From a virus: a stretch of 25,283 bases of DNA. Under the pieces are notes generated by a model that had not been told where the DNA came from, searched no databases, and was given only the letters and a program-made list of their open reading frames with translations. Made by a program: the position numbers and the translations under genes. The stretch is taken from positions 1 to 25,283 of IMG/VR virus record IMGVR_UViG_3300021371_000095. One strand, given 5' to 3'. This document shows, in pieces, positions 1 to 7,693 of this stretch. Within the stretch, counting starts at the first letter, position 1, and every line of letters begins with the position of its first letter.

Positions 1-110
1 CCAGAATCAATCTAAACCTAATTACAGGTAGTGTATATGAATATGTTTACCATCAAGTAAAAGAATATTATATAAGTAAATATGGTATAAATAATGTAAA
101 CAACAATTAA
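1..110 (+). CDS. 3' end of an unknown gene (partial)
   Basis: An open frame enters from the left edge (codon phase starts at base 3) and ends at a TAA at 108-110, giving about 35 residues ending in YGINNVNNN. It is rich in Tyr, Asn and Val. The stop lies two bases before the next ATG, so the two genes are probably translated together. Position next to a fibre-like gene suggests a structural protein, but nothing in this tail identifies it. A late-promoter-like TATAAATA lies inside its last codons. Confidence 0.55.
   Translation, partial: RINLNLITGSVYEYVYHQVKEYYISKYGINNVNNN
86..93 (+). promoter_or_regulatory. Late-promoter-like TATAAATA
   Basis: Exact match to the T4 late promoter core TATAAATA, 19 bases before the ATG at 113. 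A second related element, TATAAGTAAATAT, lies just upstream at 71-83 and recurs exactly at 4357-4369. In this AT-rich DNA a single match is weak evidence; the repeated placement just before structural genes is what supports it. Confidence 0.4.
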
Positions 111-112
111 TT

Positions 113-1000
113 ATGATAACAGGTAGATTTGGTACATGTAATTTATGCCTAGGTGGTAACCAGTCTGGAAATAATCTATGGACTTCTTGTGCGTATAATG
201 GTTTTTTTACAAGAACCTTTATGAATTGTAGTAATTTATGTCTTTTTTATTATAATTGTAATTATGAATTAAGAGACGCAATTAATCCATCTTCCTACCC
301 CAAGTATAATACTGGCCACGCTTCACTCTCTAATTTCTCATTTAGTGAAGTTTATAATGATGTCAGCCCTTTCAATTGGAATTTTAGAGCAACGACTGGA
401 ATTTCTGTTTTAACAATGACCTCCCCTTTTTCTATAACTAGAACTGGGAGTGGGACTCAGGTAATTTATGGATGTGAAGCTGTACAATTTTCCGGCATAA
501 GCTTCACTAATACTGTTAGTGCAACCGCTGCATCTGGTTATGTTTTTGCTTCTTGGAGAGTTAATAGTAGTAGTGGTACTGTTGCCTCAACTAATGCTTC
601 CTTTAGCCCAAATTATACTACTAGTTATGGATCTGATCACTATTTAAATATCTGGCAATTTTATGCTACAGCAACACTTGCAGCTTCATCACCTTCAGTA
701 AGTACAACTAGTACAGCTTATATACCTAAAGGTAGTCGACTTTTTGGTTATGGTGATGTTACCTCTGATGGTGGTGCAACTGTTACATCACGAGGATTTG
801 TTGTTGGTAGTAGTACCAACATCTCCCCAACCCTTACAAATTACCAATATATAATTGATGGTGGTTCAGGTACAGGTACATACAACAACTATACAACTGT
901 CTTGGTGCCTATAGGTGGAACAACATTTTATGTGAGAGCATATGCAACAAACTCATCAGGTACTGGGTATGGTCTTTCAATTAGTCAGTATGCTTCTTAA
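113..1000 (+). CDS. Surface or tail-fibre-like protein with Bacteroidota Fn3-like repeat
   Basis: A 295-residue protein rich in Ser, Thr, Gly, Asn and Tyr. The first 50 residues hold several cysteines (CNLCLGG, CAYNG, NCSNLC, YYNCNY). Residues about 120-190 look like a Listeria-Bacteroides type repeat (ATAASGYVFASWRVN). Residues about 210-293 form an Fn3-like module with the signature GDVTSDGGATVTSRGFV followed by YVRAYATNSSGTGYG. This signature is very common in secreted and surface proteins of Bacteroidota. I infer a virion appendage that touches the host surface, perhaps assembled from host-derived adhesin modules. No signal peptide is visible, which fits a virion protein better than an exported one. 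The start two bases after the previous stop suggests coupling. Cargo or adhesin roles cannot be separated from sequence alone. Confidence 0.7.
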   Translation: MITGRFGTCNLCLGGNQSGNNLWTSCAYNGFFTRTFMNCSNLCLFYYNCNYELRDAINPSSYPKYNTGHASLSNFSFSEVYNDVSPFNWNFRATTGISVLTMTSPFSITRTGSGTQVIYGCEAVQFSGISFTNTVSATAASGYVFASWRVNSSSGTVASTNASFSPNYTTSYGSDHYLNIWQFYATATLAASSPSVSTTSTAYIPKGSRLFGYGDVTSDGGATVTSRGFVVGSSTNISPTLTNYQYIIDGGSGTGTYNNYTTVLVPIGGTTFYVRAYATNSSGTGYGLSISQYAS

Positions 1001-1051
1001 TAGAGATTCTAGAGTATTTTAGGTTAGTATTGATTAAATAAAAAATAATAA

Positions 1052-1059
1052 TATAAATA
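1052..1059 (+). promoter_or_regulatory. Late-promoter-like TATAAATA before the glycan cassette
   Basis: Exact TATAAATA in the 96-base gap between the fibre-like gene and the glycosyltransferase gene, 37 bases before its ATG. The gap contains no clear terminator hairpin. The start codon is preceded by AAGGTT (1091-1096), a motif shared with the genes at 7147, 7368 and 7694. Confidence 0.4.
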
Positions 1060-1096
1060 ATTAGGATAAGTAAAAATTAGTTATTATATTAAGGTT

Positions 1097-1966
1097 ATGA
1101 AAGCAAAAATATTCTGGGCTACAGGTGGGATGGGCAAAGTTATAGCATCAACTGCTATAATTGAGTTATTAAAAAAGGAGAATCCTAATGATAAGTTAAT
1201 AGTAATAACACCACACCCCTTAGTATTTAAAAATAACCCTTATATAGACGAAATATTTAATATAAAGGATGTTAACAAAGCTTACCAAAAATATTTTAAT
1301 AAGGATTCCCAAATATTAGTCCGTGAACCTTATAATGAACCTTCATTTATATCAGGTGAGGAAAATTTATTAAAAACTTGGAGTAAAATGTATGGTTTAG
1401 ACTTAAACAATACATCCCCCCAATTATTTTTTGAAGTAGGTGAATTAGATAAATACGAAAAATTATTTAAAAGTGATAAACCCATATTTGTAATCCATCC
1501 TTTTGGTGGAGGTACAAAAGAATATAATTGGGTAAGAGATATCCACCCTAATTCTGCCCAAAACCTAGTAGATTTTATTTCTAAATCCCACACTGTATAT
1601 CAAATAAAAAGTAGAGAACAAAGGTTATTAAAAGGAGCAATTCCTGCAGAACAAAATGTAAGAAAAATAGCAGCACTATTAAAAATGGCTGATAAAAGGT
1701 TATTAATAGACTCATTTTCACAACATTTATCCGCTTCATTAAGGTTAAAATCTAGTGTATGTTGGTACATGACCCAACCTTTATCTTATGGTTATCCTAT
1801 AAATAATAATATAGTAATAAATCATTCTCAAACTAGAAAATATAAACCTTTTACATTTACAGTACCACAAGGTGTAAATCTATCAGAACCATTAGAACTA
1901 TGTCCTTATGATTCACCCCAAAATTTACATTCATTAGATAAAATTATAAAAGAATTAAACAGGTGA
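1097..1966 (+). CDS. GT9-like (heptosyltransferase-type) glycosyltransferase
   Basis: A 289-residue protein resembling the ADP-heptose:LPS heptosyltransferase family (GT9, GT-B fold). The N-terminus has the family's typical glycine turn, ATGGMGKVIASTAIIE (residues 8-23), followed by a strand of the form KLIVITPHP. The C-terminal half opens with FVIHPFGGG (residues about 131-139), similar to the sugar-nucleotide binding half, and later has the DSFSQHLSASL stretch where GT9 enzymes carry a D..S.H element. The family transfers heptose or related sugars to lipid or glycan acceptors. Here it overlaps the next gene by 4 bases (GTGA) and heads a three-gene cassette with a propeller/methyltransferase fusion and a TPR protein. 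I infer glycosylation of virion or host glycan; the sugar and acceptor are unknown. The length is slightly shorter than typical bacterial members. Confidence 0.7.
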   Translation: MKAKIFWATGGMGKVIASTAIIELLKKENPNDKLIVITPHPLVFKNNPYIDEIFNIKDVNKAYQKYFNKDSQILVREPYNEPSFISGEENLLKTWSKMYGLDLNNTSPQLFFEVGELDKYEKLFKSDKPIFVIHPFGGGTKEYNWVRDIHPNSAQNLVDFISKSHTVYQIKSREQRLLKGAIPAEQNVRKIAALLKMADKRLLIDSFSQHLSASLRLKSSVCWYMTQPLSYGYPINNNIVINHSQTRKYKPFTFTVPQGVNLSEPLELCPYDSPQNLHSLDKIIKELNR

Positions 1967-3711
1967 TAGATAACTTAGCAAAATTAGCCTTAAACAATGG
2001 AGGATCAATAACCCCACTTATAATCCCAGGAGAATTAATTGATGGTACAGGTTTATGTAATGTATCCCTCTTTCAAGAAAAAAATGGAGATATCATTGCT
2101 AATATTAGACACGTTCATTATACTTTATATCATAGTGAATTTGACCAAAAATTTAATTGTAAGTGGGGGTGTTTATCATATTTAAACCCTGAAGATGATA
2201 TCCATCTAATTACAGGAAATTATTTATGTAGATTAAATCCTGATACTTTAGAAGTAGATACTTATCAAAAAATAGATACTTTAAAAAACGATATAACACC
2301 TATTTGGGATTTTCATGGTTTAGAAGATGTAAGAGTTTTTAGATGGGAAGATAAATTATATGTCTGTGGTGTAAGAAGGGATGTAAAACCCAATGGGGAA
2401 GGAAGAATGGAACTTTGTGAGGTTGAATGGGGTAAAAATATTTGTATAGAACAAACCCGTGATAGAATCGAAGTAGAACCTCATACTTACTTAGAAAAAA
2501 ATTGGATGCCTATATTTGATATGCCTTACCATTTTGTAAAGTGGGCTAACCCATTAGAAATTGTAAAAGTAAATCCAAAAGATAAATCTACAGAAACTGT
2601 ACAAAAAGGAATACTTAATATAATATCTAGTGAAACAGTTATATCAAAAGATGAAAAACTAAAATTACCATTAGGGTTAAGGGGAAGTTCACCTGTAATA
2701 TTATTTGGAGATGAAGGAGATAGAATGTGTATAACACATGAAACTGATTTCTTCCATCACCCAGGTATGAAAAAGGACGCACATTATTATCATAGATTTT
2801 TAATTTGGGATAAAGATTGGAATGTTAAAAGTTTATCTAAACCCTTTAAATTTATGGGGGCTATGATTGAATTTTGTTGTGGTTTATTAGTTAAAGATAA
2901 TAATTTAATTATGAGTTATGGCTACCAAGATAATGCAGCTTATGCTTTAAAAATGCCTATTGAAACTTTAAATGATTTAGAATGGGAAGATTTTTCTTCC
3001 AAATTAATTTTACCTAAAACTCAACCTACTAAATTAGTTACATGGCATGAACCTTTAACATATCTTACACTTGTGGATAAGTTAAAATCTCCTTTTATAG
3101 GTTTAGAAAATATTATAAAAAATTATTCTCAATGTTATCAAGATATGTTTGTTTTATCTTGTTTAAATGGTAAAAAAAACGGAACCTATTTAGAAATAGG
3201 AGCAGGAGACCCATTTTATGGTAACAACACAGCTTTACTTTCAGAATTGGGTTGGAAAGGGGTTTCATTGGATGTACTTCCGGAAGCACAACAAAAATGG
3301 GAAGAATTAAGACCAAATGATACTTTTTTACTTCAAAATGCTCTAACTACTGATTATATACAATTATGCCAAACTAATGGTTTACCACGTTATATAGATT
3401 ATTTACAGTTAGACATCGACCCCGCTTATAATACTTTACAAGCATTAAAAAATATACCGCTTGACGTATTAGAATTTGGGGTAATAACCTACGAACATGA
3501 TTTTTATATTGATATGGATGAAACCTGTCGTAAAGAATCAAGAAAAATATTACAAGATGCAGGATATGTTTTAATAGCAGCTAATATTTCACCTGATAAA
3601 AATAGCCCTTATGAGGATTGGTATATTAATCCTAAATATGTTAAGGAATATAAAAGAAAAGAAATAGATAAAAAAATACTATTCGCAAAAGATTATATGA
3701 TAGATGGATAA
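1963..3711 (+). CDS. Beta-propeller glycosidase-like domain fused to FkbM-type methyltransferase
   Basis: A 582-residue protein that starts with GTG inside the stop of the previous gene. Residues about 1-380 look like a five-bladed propeller of the GH43/GH130-like type: HGLEDVRVFRW (residues 118-128) and RGSSPVILFGDE are typical of blades that carry acidic catalytic or binding residues. Residues about 385-575 form a second domain similar to FkbM-family SAM-dependent methyltransferases. It has GTYLEIGAGDP (residues 407-417) as the SAM-binding loop, GVSLDVLPE as the acidic strand, and YLQLDIDPAYNTLQALKNIP, where FkbM proteins have a conserved LDxD-type motif. Known FkbM enzymes O-methylate sugars and other small molecules. 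The fusion suggests recognition or trimming of a glycan together with capping by methylation. This is inference; I do not know a characterised protein with this layout. Confidence 0.65.
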   Translation: MIDNLAKLALNNGGSITPLIIPGELIDGTGLCNVSLFQEKNGDIIANIRHVHYTLYHSEFDQKFNCKWGCLSYLNPEDDIHLITGNYLCRLNPDTLEVDTYQKIDTLKNDITPIWDFHGLEDVRVFRWEDKLYVCGVRRDVKPNGEGRMELCEVEWGKNICIEQTRDRIEVEPHTYLEKNWMPIFDMPYHFVKWANPLEIVKVNPKDKSTETVQKGILNIISSETVISKDEKLKLPLGLRGSSPVILFGDEGDRMCITHETDFFHHPGMKKDAHYYHRFLIWDKDWNVKSLSKPFKFMGAMIEFCCGLLVKDNNLIMSYGYQDNAAYALKMPIETLNDLEWEDFSSKLILPKTQPTKLVTWHEPLTYLTLVDKLKSPFIGLENIIKNYSQCYQDMFVLSCLNGKKNGTYLEIGAGDPFYGNNTALLSELGWKGVSLDVLPEAQQKWEELRPNDTFLLQNALTTDYIQLCQTNGLPRYIDYLQLDIDPAYNTLQALKNIPLDVLEFGVITYEHDFYIDMDETCRKESRKILQDAGYVLIAANISPDKNSPYEDWYINPKYVKEYKRKEIDKKILFAKDYMIDG

Positions 3712-4345
3712 GTTAAAAAAATATTTAAATGCTTATGTAAATGATCCTTTAGATCCTTATATTAATGCCCAATTAGGGGAAGAATATGAATTAATAGGTC
3801 AGGGAGCAGCGGCCCATTCATACTTTTTAAGAGCAGCTGAACTATTACATGATAAGGATCCGGAAATGACTTATTGTTGTTTATTGAAAACTTGGAAACA
3901 ATTACATAATACAACTAGAAGACTTGAATGGGAAAAGGGACAATTACAAACAGCTGTGGCTTATTTCCCACAACGCCCAGAAGCTTACTTACATTTAAGT
4001 TTACACTATAGTAAAAAAGAAGAATGGAAAGATTCTTATATGTATGCTTGTTTAGGACTTTTACACCAAAATAAAACACCTTTACCCTATGATATAGGAT
4101 ATCCCGGGGATTATATGTTAATTTTTCAAAAGGCATTTACTAGTTGGTATATAGGCCAAAGACAAGAATCTAAGGAATTATGGACACAATTAGGAAATAT
4201 GAAAGGTATTTTACCTGAACATATGGAAATAATTCAATACAATATTAAGACATTAGGCGATAATTCACCTACATTAAATAAAATTAATTTTAAGATTATT
4301 TCAGGCAAAAATGTAATACTTGAAAATTATTTAACCAGTACATAA
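3704..4345 (+). CDS. TPR-like helical repeat protein of the glycan cassette
   Basis: A 213-residue protein made of paired helices with a tetratricopeptide rhythm: PYINAQLGEEYELIGQGAAA, then PEAYLHLSLHYSKKEEW, and then a third pair near residues 140-170. The small-large residue spacing of TPR units (A/G, L, Y, A) is visible in the first two units. It overlaps the previous gene by 8 bases, so it is co-translated. TPR proteins bind partner proteins, and in glycan clusters they often sit beside or within glycosyltransferases. A scaffold for the two enzymes upstream is plausible but not shown. The last 30 residues (NKINFKIISGKNVILENYL) do not look helical and may be a small beta element. Confidence 0.55.
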   Translation: MDKLKKYLNAYVNDPLDPYINAQLGEEYELIGQGAAAHSYFLRAAELLHDKDPEMTYCCLLKTWKQLHNTTRRLEWEKGQLQTAVAYFPQRPEAYLHLSLHYSKKEEWKDSYMYACLGLLHQNKTPLPYDIGYPGDYMLIFQKAFTSWYIGQRQESKELWTQLGNMKGILPEHMEIIQYNIKTLGDNSPTLNKINFKIISGKNVILENYLTST

Positions 4346-4356
4346 AATTTTATATG

Positions 4357-4369
4357 TATAAGTAAATAT
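4357..4369 (+). promoter_or_regulatory. TATAAGTAAATAT element, exact repeat of 71-83
   Basis: The 13-base element ends 7 bases before the ATG at 4377 and is identical to the one at 71-83. It resembles the T4 late core TATAAATA with one changed base. It follows a 12-base palindrome ATAAAATTTTAT at 4342-4353. Role is inferred from repetition and placement only. Confidence 0.3.
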
Positions 4370-4376
4370 AAAACAT

Positions 4377-4859
4377 ATGAGTTGGACTTATAGAACAACA
4401 CCTATTGAAGATATTACCCAGTTCCCAAACAACACTTTCGGCTTTGTCTACATGACAACCCACAAACCAACGGGGAAATCTTACATTGGAAAAAAAGTAT
4501 TATTCCATAATAAAAAACAAAAGTTAGGTAAAAAAGACCTAGAAAAACTTCAAGGTGTAGTTGGGAGACGACCTTCATATAAATTAATAGTTAAAGAATC
4601 TGATTGGAAAACATATTACGGTTCTCAAACAGATATTAAAAAGCTATTACTTGAGGGAAAAAAGGATGAATTTGAACGAATAATTTTAAAATGTGTAGAA
4701 ACTAAAAAACAACTTACATATTTTGAAATTAAATATCAAATGCTCTATGAAGTATTAGAAAAACCAGATGACTTTTTTAACGATAATATTCTGGGTAAAT
4801 TTTTCACTAAAGACTTATCAAGTTTAGAATTTGAAAGTCTCGTGTCAGATCAAATCTAA
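4377..4859 (+). CDS. GIY-YIG-like nuclease-domain protein
   Basis: A 160-residue protein. Residues about 21-41 (GFVYMTTH...GKSYIGKK) fit the GIY-YIG core, with FVY in place of GIY and YIG kept. The later SDWKTYYGSQTDIKKL stretch matches the pattern ESDWK.YYGS seen in a group of phage proteins with this domain. GIY-YIG domains cut DNA and occur in free-standing homing endonucleases and repair enzymes. No separate DNA-binding domain is evident beyond the C-terminal helices, so it may be a stand-alone endonuclease. It sits at the border between the glycan cassette and the replication genes, a common position for phage homing enzymes. The exact target cannot be told. Confidence 0.65.
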   Translation: MSWTYRTTPIEDITQFPNNTFGFVYMTTHKPTGKSYIGKKVLFHNKKQKLGKKDLEKLQGVVGRRPSYKLIVKESDWKTYYGSQTDIKKLLLEGKKDEFERIILKCVETKKQLTYFEIKYQMLYEVLEKPDDFFNDNILGKFFTKDLSSLEFESLVSDQI

Positions 4860-4860
4860 G

Positions 4861-4875
4861 TTCGTATATTACGAA
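4861..4875 (+). promoter_or_regulatory. TTCGTATATT promoter-like element forming an inverted repeat
   Basis: TTCGTA-TAT-TACGAA is a perfect inverted repeat with 6-base arms and a 3-base centre, directly before the ATG at 4878. It shares TTCGTATATT with the promoters at 7097, 7327 and 20947. Unlike those, no TTG lies exactly 20 bases upstream (GTG is there instead), and the ATG is only 2 bases after it. It may be an operator or a weak promoter. Confidence 0.4.
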
Positions 4876-4877
4876 TT

Positions 4878-5366
4878 ATGGGAGAAAAGTTATATAAAAT
4901 ATTTAAATTATTAGAAGAAAAATACCCTTGGGTTACACCCTTTTTATTATTTTATTATAACCATATACCCTTACATATTAATAACCCACAACTAGGAAAC
5001 TTTGAAATTTTTAAAAATGCTATATTATTTTTAAGGAATATTGATAAATTTAAAATAATTCCTCCTAAAGAATATACTACAGAATTTATATTAAACAACA
5101 TACATTTAGAAGAATATAATATTCCTAATCTTTCAAATTTAACTAAAAAAGATGTTCAAAATTTTGAACCTATACAATTTATAGTATGGAAAGATAAAGT
5201 AATGGGGTTAACGGATGGAGCGCATAGAGTGCAAATAGCACATGCTTTAAATGTTAAAATTAAAGCAGTACAATTTAAATCCCACAGTTATAATTCTCAC
5301 CCTAATAATAAAGAAATTATTAGGTTAGCAAACGAAATTTATACCGAAGTTAATTCGAATAAATAA
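4878..5366 (+). CDS. ParB/sulfiredoxin-fold protein
   Basis: A 162-residue protein. The C-terminal half contains PIQFIVWKDKVMGLTDGAHR followed by VQIAHALNVKIKAVQF (residues about 96-131). This matches the ParB N-terminal nuclease-like core, in which DGxHR marks the nucleotide- or phosphate-binding loop and a helix of the form AxxLGxxxIxA follows. ParB-like domains in phages act in DNA binding, CTP hydrolysis, nicking or phosphotransfer, so the exact activity is open. The N-terminal 80 residues (YPWVTPFLLFYYN) are hydrophobic and aromatic without a clear signal peptide. The stop is one base before the primase ATG, so it is probably translated with it. Confidence 0.55.
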   Translation: MGEKLYKIFKLLEEKYPWVTPFLLFYYNHIPLHINNPQLGNFEIFKNAILFLRNIDKFKIIPPKEYTTEFILNNIHLEEYNIPNLSNLTKKDVQNFEPIQFIVWKDKVMGLTDGAHRVQIAHALNVKIKAVQFKSHSYNSHPNNKEIIRLANEIYTEVNSNK

Positions 5367-5367
5367 A

Positions 5368-6297
5368 ATGGTAAACCAGTTATTAGTTACATTAGTAAAT
5401 TCAGTATTGGGTTCAGGCAAAGCTACTGCTAGGAACAATTATGCTTACCATTGTCCCTTATGTCACCACCATAAACCTAAATTAGAGGTTAATTTAACGG
5501 AAAACCGTGAAGGTAAAAACCAATGGCACTGTTGGGCTTGTGATGCTCGAGGTACTACAATATATAATCTATTTAAACAAGTTAAAGCATCATCAGATAA
5601 ATTTGTAGAACTAGGTAGTTTGGTCAAGTCATCCAAATCAATTAAGGAAACACAAGTTGTATCCACTGTTGTATTACCAAATGAATATATTAGCTTAAAT
5701 AACGTTAATACTAGCGATATCATGGCTAGACACGCGCTCGTGTACCTAAAAAATAGATTCGTGAGTAAATACGATATTATAAAGTATAATATAGGTTATT
5801 GTAAAGATGGTTTATATAAAAACATGATTATATTACCAACATATGATATAGATGGTAGATTAAATTATTTTACTGCTCGTTCATTCGAAAAAGAACCATA
5901 TGTTAAATATCGTAACCCCTCAGCAAGTAGAGATGTAATCCCAAATGAACATTTAATAAACTGGAATATACCAATTATTTTATGTGAAGGATTATTTGAT
6001 GCTATGGCTATAAAAAGAAACGTAATCCCCCTATTAGGGAAAAACATACAAAGTAGCTTAATGAAAAAAATAGTTACTTCTGTAGTAGATAAAATTTATA
6101 TTGCATTAGATAGGGATGCAATTAAACAAGCTTTAAAATTCTGTGAGAAATTAATGGCAGAAGGCAAAGAAGTCTATCTTGTAGATTTACAAGATAAGGA
6201 TCCGAGTGAGATGGGTTTCGAAAATTTCACTAAACTTATACAAAATACAGTTCCGTTAACCTACTATGATTTAATGGAACAAAAACTAGCTTTATGA
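5368..6297 (+). CDS. DNA primase (T4 gp61-like, CHC2 zinc finger plus Toprim)
   Basis: A 309-residue primase. The N-terminal zinc ribbon has C29-x2-C32 and C55-x2-C58 (HCPLCHHH and WHCWACD). The Toprim catalytic core shows the conserved glutamate in ILCEGLFDAMA (E207-G208, D211) and the paired acids in IALDRDA (D248, D250). Between them the NIGYCKDGLYKNMIILPTYD stretch is the usual primase linker leading into the core. The enzyme lays RNA primers on single-stranded DNA for lagging-strand synthesis. The length is close to T4 gp61 (about 340). It overlaps the next gene through ATGA, tying it to a RecB-like nuclease. No helicase domain is fused. Confidence 0.88.
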   Translation: MVNQLLVTLVNSVLGSGKATARNNYAYHCPLCHHHKPKLEVNLTENREGKNQWHCWACDARGTTIYNLFKQVKASSDKFVELGSLVKSSKSIKETQVVSTVVLPNEYISLNNVNTSDIMARHALVYLKNRFVSKYDIIKYNIGYCKDGLYKNMIILPTYDIDGRLNYFTARSFEKEPYVKYRNPSASRDVIPNEHLINWNIPIILCEGLFDAMAIKRNVIPLLGKNIQSSLMKKIVTSVVDKIYIALDRDAIKQALKFCEKLMAEGKEVYLVDLQDKDPSEMGFENFTKLIQNTVPLTYYDLMEQKLAL

Positions 6298-7073
6298 TAA
6301 AAAAATCATACAAAAGATTATTAGAAATTTCAGATGATTATCAACAAGTTACAATGCCTGATTCAAGGTATTATAGACGAAATGGTAAATACTACCCTTC
6401 AGTAACCCATGTTTTAGGTTCCTACCCAAAGGGTAAATATTTTGAAGACTGGCTTAAAAAAGTAGGTTATAGTGCTGAATGGATTGTCAAGAAAGCAGCT
6501 GAAGAAGGAACAATTGTCCATGAAATGATCGAAGATTGGTTAAATGGTAAAGAAATTACATTCTTATATAAAGATGGCAATCCTAAAATGCCAACCCATG
6601 TATGGCAAATGTTCCTTAGATTTGTAGATTTTTGGGAAACTTATAAACCAACATTAATCGAAGCGGAAGTGCATTTATTCTCAGATAAAATACAAGTAGC
6701 AGGTACCTGTGATTTGGTATGTGAGATTGAAATAGATGGTAAAATGGAACGTTGGATTATAGACTTTAAAACATCTAACCATTTACAAACAACTTATGAT
6801 TTACAAAGTGCAGTATATGCTCAATGTTATGAAGAATGTTTTGGTAAAAAGATTGACCGCATAGGTGTATTATGGTTAAAATCTAAATCTAGAGGTGAGG
6901 ATAAAACTGGCAAACGTTTAAAAGGTAAAAATTGGGAAGTGTATGAGTCACCTCGAACACAAGAGGAAAATATAGAAATATTTACTCATGTTAAAGCCTT
7001 ATTTGATATCGAAAACCCAAAACCTAAACCATATACAAATACATTTAAAACCACTTCAAAGAGAACCGTGTAA
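6294..7073 (+). CDS. RecB/Cas4-like PD-(D/E)XK nuclease
   Basis: A 259-residue nuclease. The motifs run in the RecB-family order: EEGTIVHEMIEDWL (H76), EVHLFSDKIQVAGTCDLV (D140), WIIDFKTS (D157, K159) and the helix YDLQSAVYAQCYEE with the family's Q/Y residues. Together these form the metal-binding active site of single-domain exonucleases related to RecB and Cas4. The N-terminal part (YYRRNGKYYPSVTHVLGSYP) is the short beta lead-in common in phage versions. It is coupled to the primase by a 4-base overlap and probably works in recombination, end processing or host DNA degradation. No iron-sulphur cysteine cluster of the Cas4 type is seen. Confidence 0.85.
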   Translation: MIKKSYKRLLEISDDYQQVTMPDSRYYRRNGKYYPSVTHVLGSYPKGKYFEDWLKKVGYSAEWIVKKAAEEGTIVHEMIEDWLNGKEITFLYKDGNPKMPTHVWQMFLRFVDFWETYKPTLIEAEVHLFSDKIQVAGTCDLVCEIEIDGKMERWIIDFKTSNHLQTTYDLQSAVYAQCYEECFGKKIDRIGVLWLKSKSRGEDKTGKRLKGKNWEVYESPRTQEENIEIFTHVKALFDIENPKPKPYTNTFKTTSKRTV

Positions 7074-7076
7074 AAA

Positions 7077-7108
7077 TTTGGCTACCCGGGCTATCCTTCG
7101 TATATTTA
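7077..7108 (+). promoter_or_regulatory. Host-type promoter TTTG-N20-TATATTTA
   Basis: TTTG at 7077-7080 and TATATTTA at 7101-7108 are separated by 20 bases, matching the Bacteroidetes sigma-A pattern (TTTG near -33, TAnnTTTG near -7). The TTCGTATATT string at 7097-7106 is shared with the promoters at 7327 and 20947. It lies 38 bases before the start of the small gene at 7147. The segment between the boxes is locally GC-rich (GGCTACCCGGGCTATCC). Confidence 0.65.
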
Positions 7109-7135
7109 CCATGTTGATAATTAAGTCAACGCGTT

Positions 7136-7149
7136 AAATAAAGGTTATG
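7136..7149 (+). promoter_or_regulatory. Repeated ribosome-binding context AAATAAAGGTTATG
   Basis: This exact 14-base string covers the start codon here and again at 7357-7370 and 7683-7696. The shorter form AAGGTTATG also precedes the gene at 1097. AAAGG can pair with the anti-Shine-Dalgarno end of 16S rRNA, although Bacteroidota genes usually lack strong sites. It decides the starts of the genes at 7147, 7368 and 7694. Confidence 0.55.
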
Positions 7150-7314
7150 CAAGTATTAAGATTTTTCACAGATGAGTTAAGTGGTGATGAATGTGCTATT
7201 GTTTGGAATGGTACAGAAGAAGTTTGTATTACAGCAGATGAAGCTTGGGATATAGAAGCTATTGCTCAATCCCAACAAGATGCATATGAACTTAGATGCG
7301 AGAGAGGTTGGTAA
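7147..7314 (+). CDS. Small acidic protein, 55 residues, unknown
   Basis: A short open frame reading MQVLRFFTDELSGDECAI and ending in LRCERGW, stop TAA at 7312-7314. Support for a real gene is a host-type promoter ending 38 bases upstream, the repeated AAATAAAGGTTATG start context, and a second promoter directly after it. It is acidic (many Asp and Glu), has three cysteines (residues 16, 27 and 51) and no membrane segment. Small acidic genes behind host-type promoters are typical phage takeover genes, but I do not recognise this one and assign no function. Confidence 0.7.
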   Translation: MQVLRFFTDELSGDECAIVWNGTEEVCITADEAWDIEAIAQSQQDAYELRCERGW

Positions 7315-7338
7315 TCCGATCTTTCTTTCGTATATTCA
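7307..7338 (+). promoter_or_regulatory. Host-type promoter GTTG-N20-TATATTCA
   Basis: GTTG at 7307-7310 and TATATTCA at 7331-7338, again exactly 20 bases apart, with TTCGTATATT at 7327-7336. The TTG lies in the last codons of the 55-residue gene. The element drives the gene at 7368, 29 bases downstream, and probably the genes after it. Confidence 0.65.
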
Positions 7339-7367
7339 CCACGTATTAATGATTAAAAATAAAGGTT

Positions 7368-7688
7368 ATGTCAAACGTATTAAAAACAATCAAAAACTTA
7401 AAACCAGAAGAAAAAATTAATATTTTTTATAATGATAAAGAATATGAATTAAGAGCATATCCTGGTTATAAAGATAAAGTAGAATATTCTATTTGGTCTG
7501 CTCAAGGATTCCAAGGTATGAATGTTGAAAAAATCACATCTAAGTATATTACCTTATATGATTATAATATGATGTCTCAACGTTCATCTTATAAAATGTC
7601 TATAAATAAAATTACCATTAAAACTAAAGACATTCCAGGTTTTGAAGGAACATTAGAAGCATTAGATGAACTTACAATTATAAAATAA
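7368..7688 (+). CDS. Hypothetical protein, 106 residues
   Basis: I do not recognise this protein. It is lysine- and tyrosine-rich with alternating hydrophobic residues (KINIFYNDKEYELRAYPGYKDK) that suggest a small beta-sheet fold with little helix. No signal peptide, cysteine or known motif is visible. It has its own host-type promoter and the AAATAAAGGTTATG start context. The next gene begins 6 bases after its stop with the same context, so the two are likely expressed together, perhaps early in infection. Confidence 0.7.
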   Translation: MSNVLKTIKNLKPEEKINIFYNDKEYELRAYPGYKDKVEYSIWSAQGFQGMNVEKITSKYITLYDYNMMSQRSSYKMSINKITIKTKDIPGFEGTLEALDELTIIK

Positions 7689-7693
7689 AGGTT

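Noticed and set aside
7079-7096. GC-rich segment GGCTACCCGGGCTATCC as a possible terminator or structured RNA
   Set aside because: CCCGGG is self-complementary but the flanks GGCTA/GGCTA are direct, not inverted, and there is no T-tract. It lies between the -33 and -7 boxes of a promoter.
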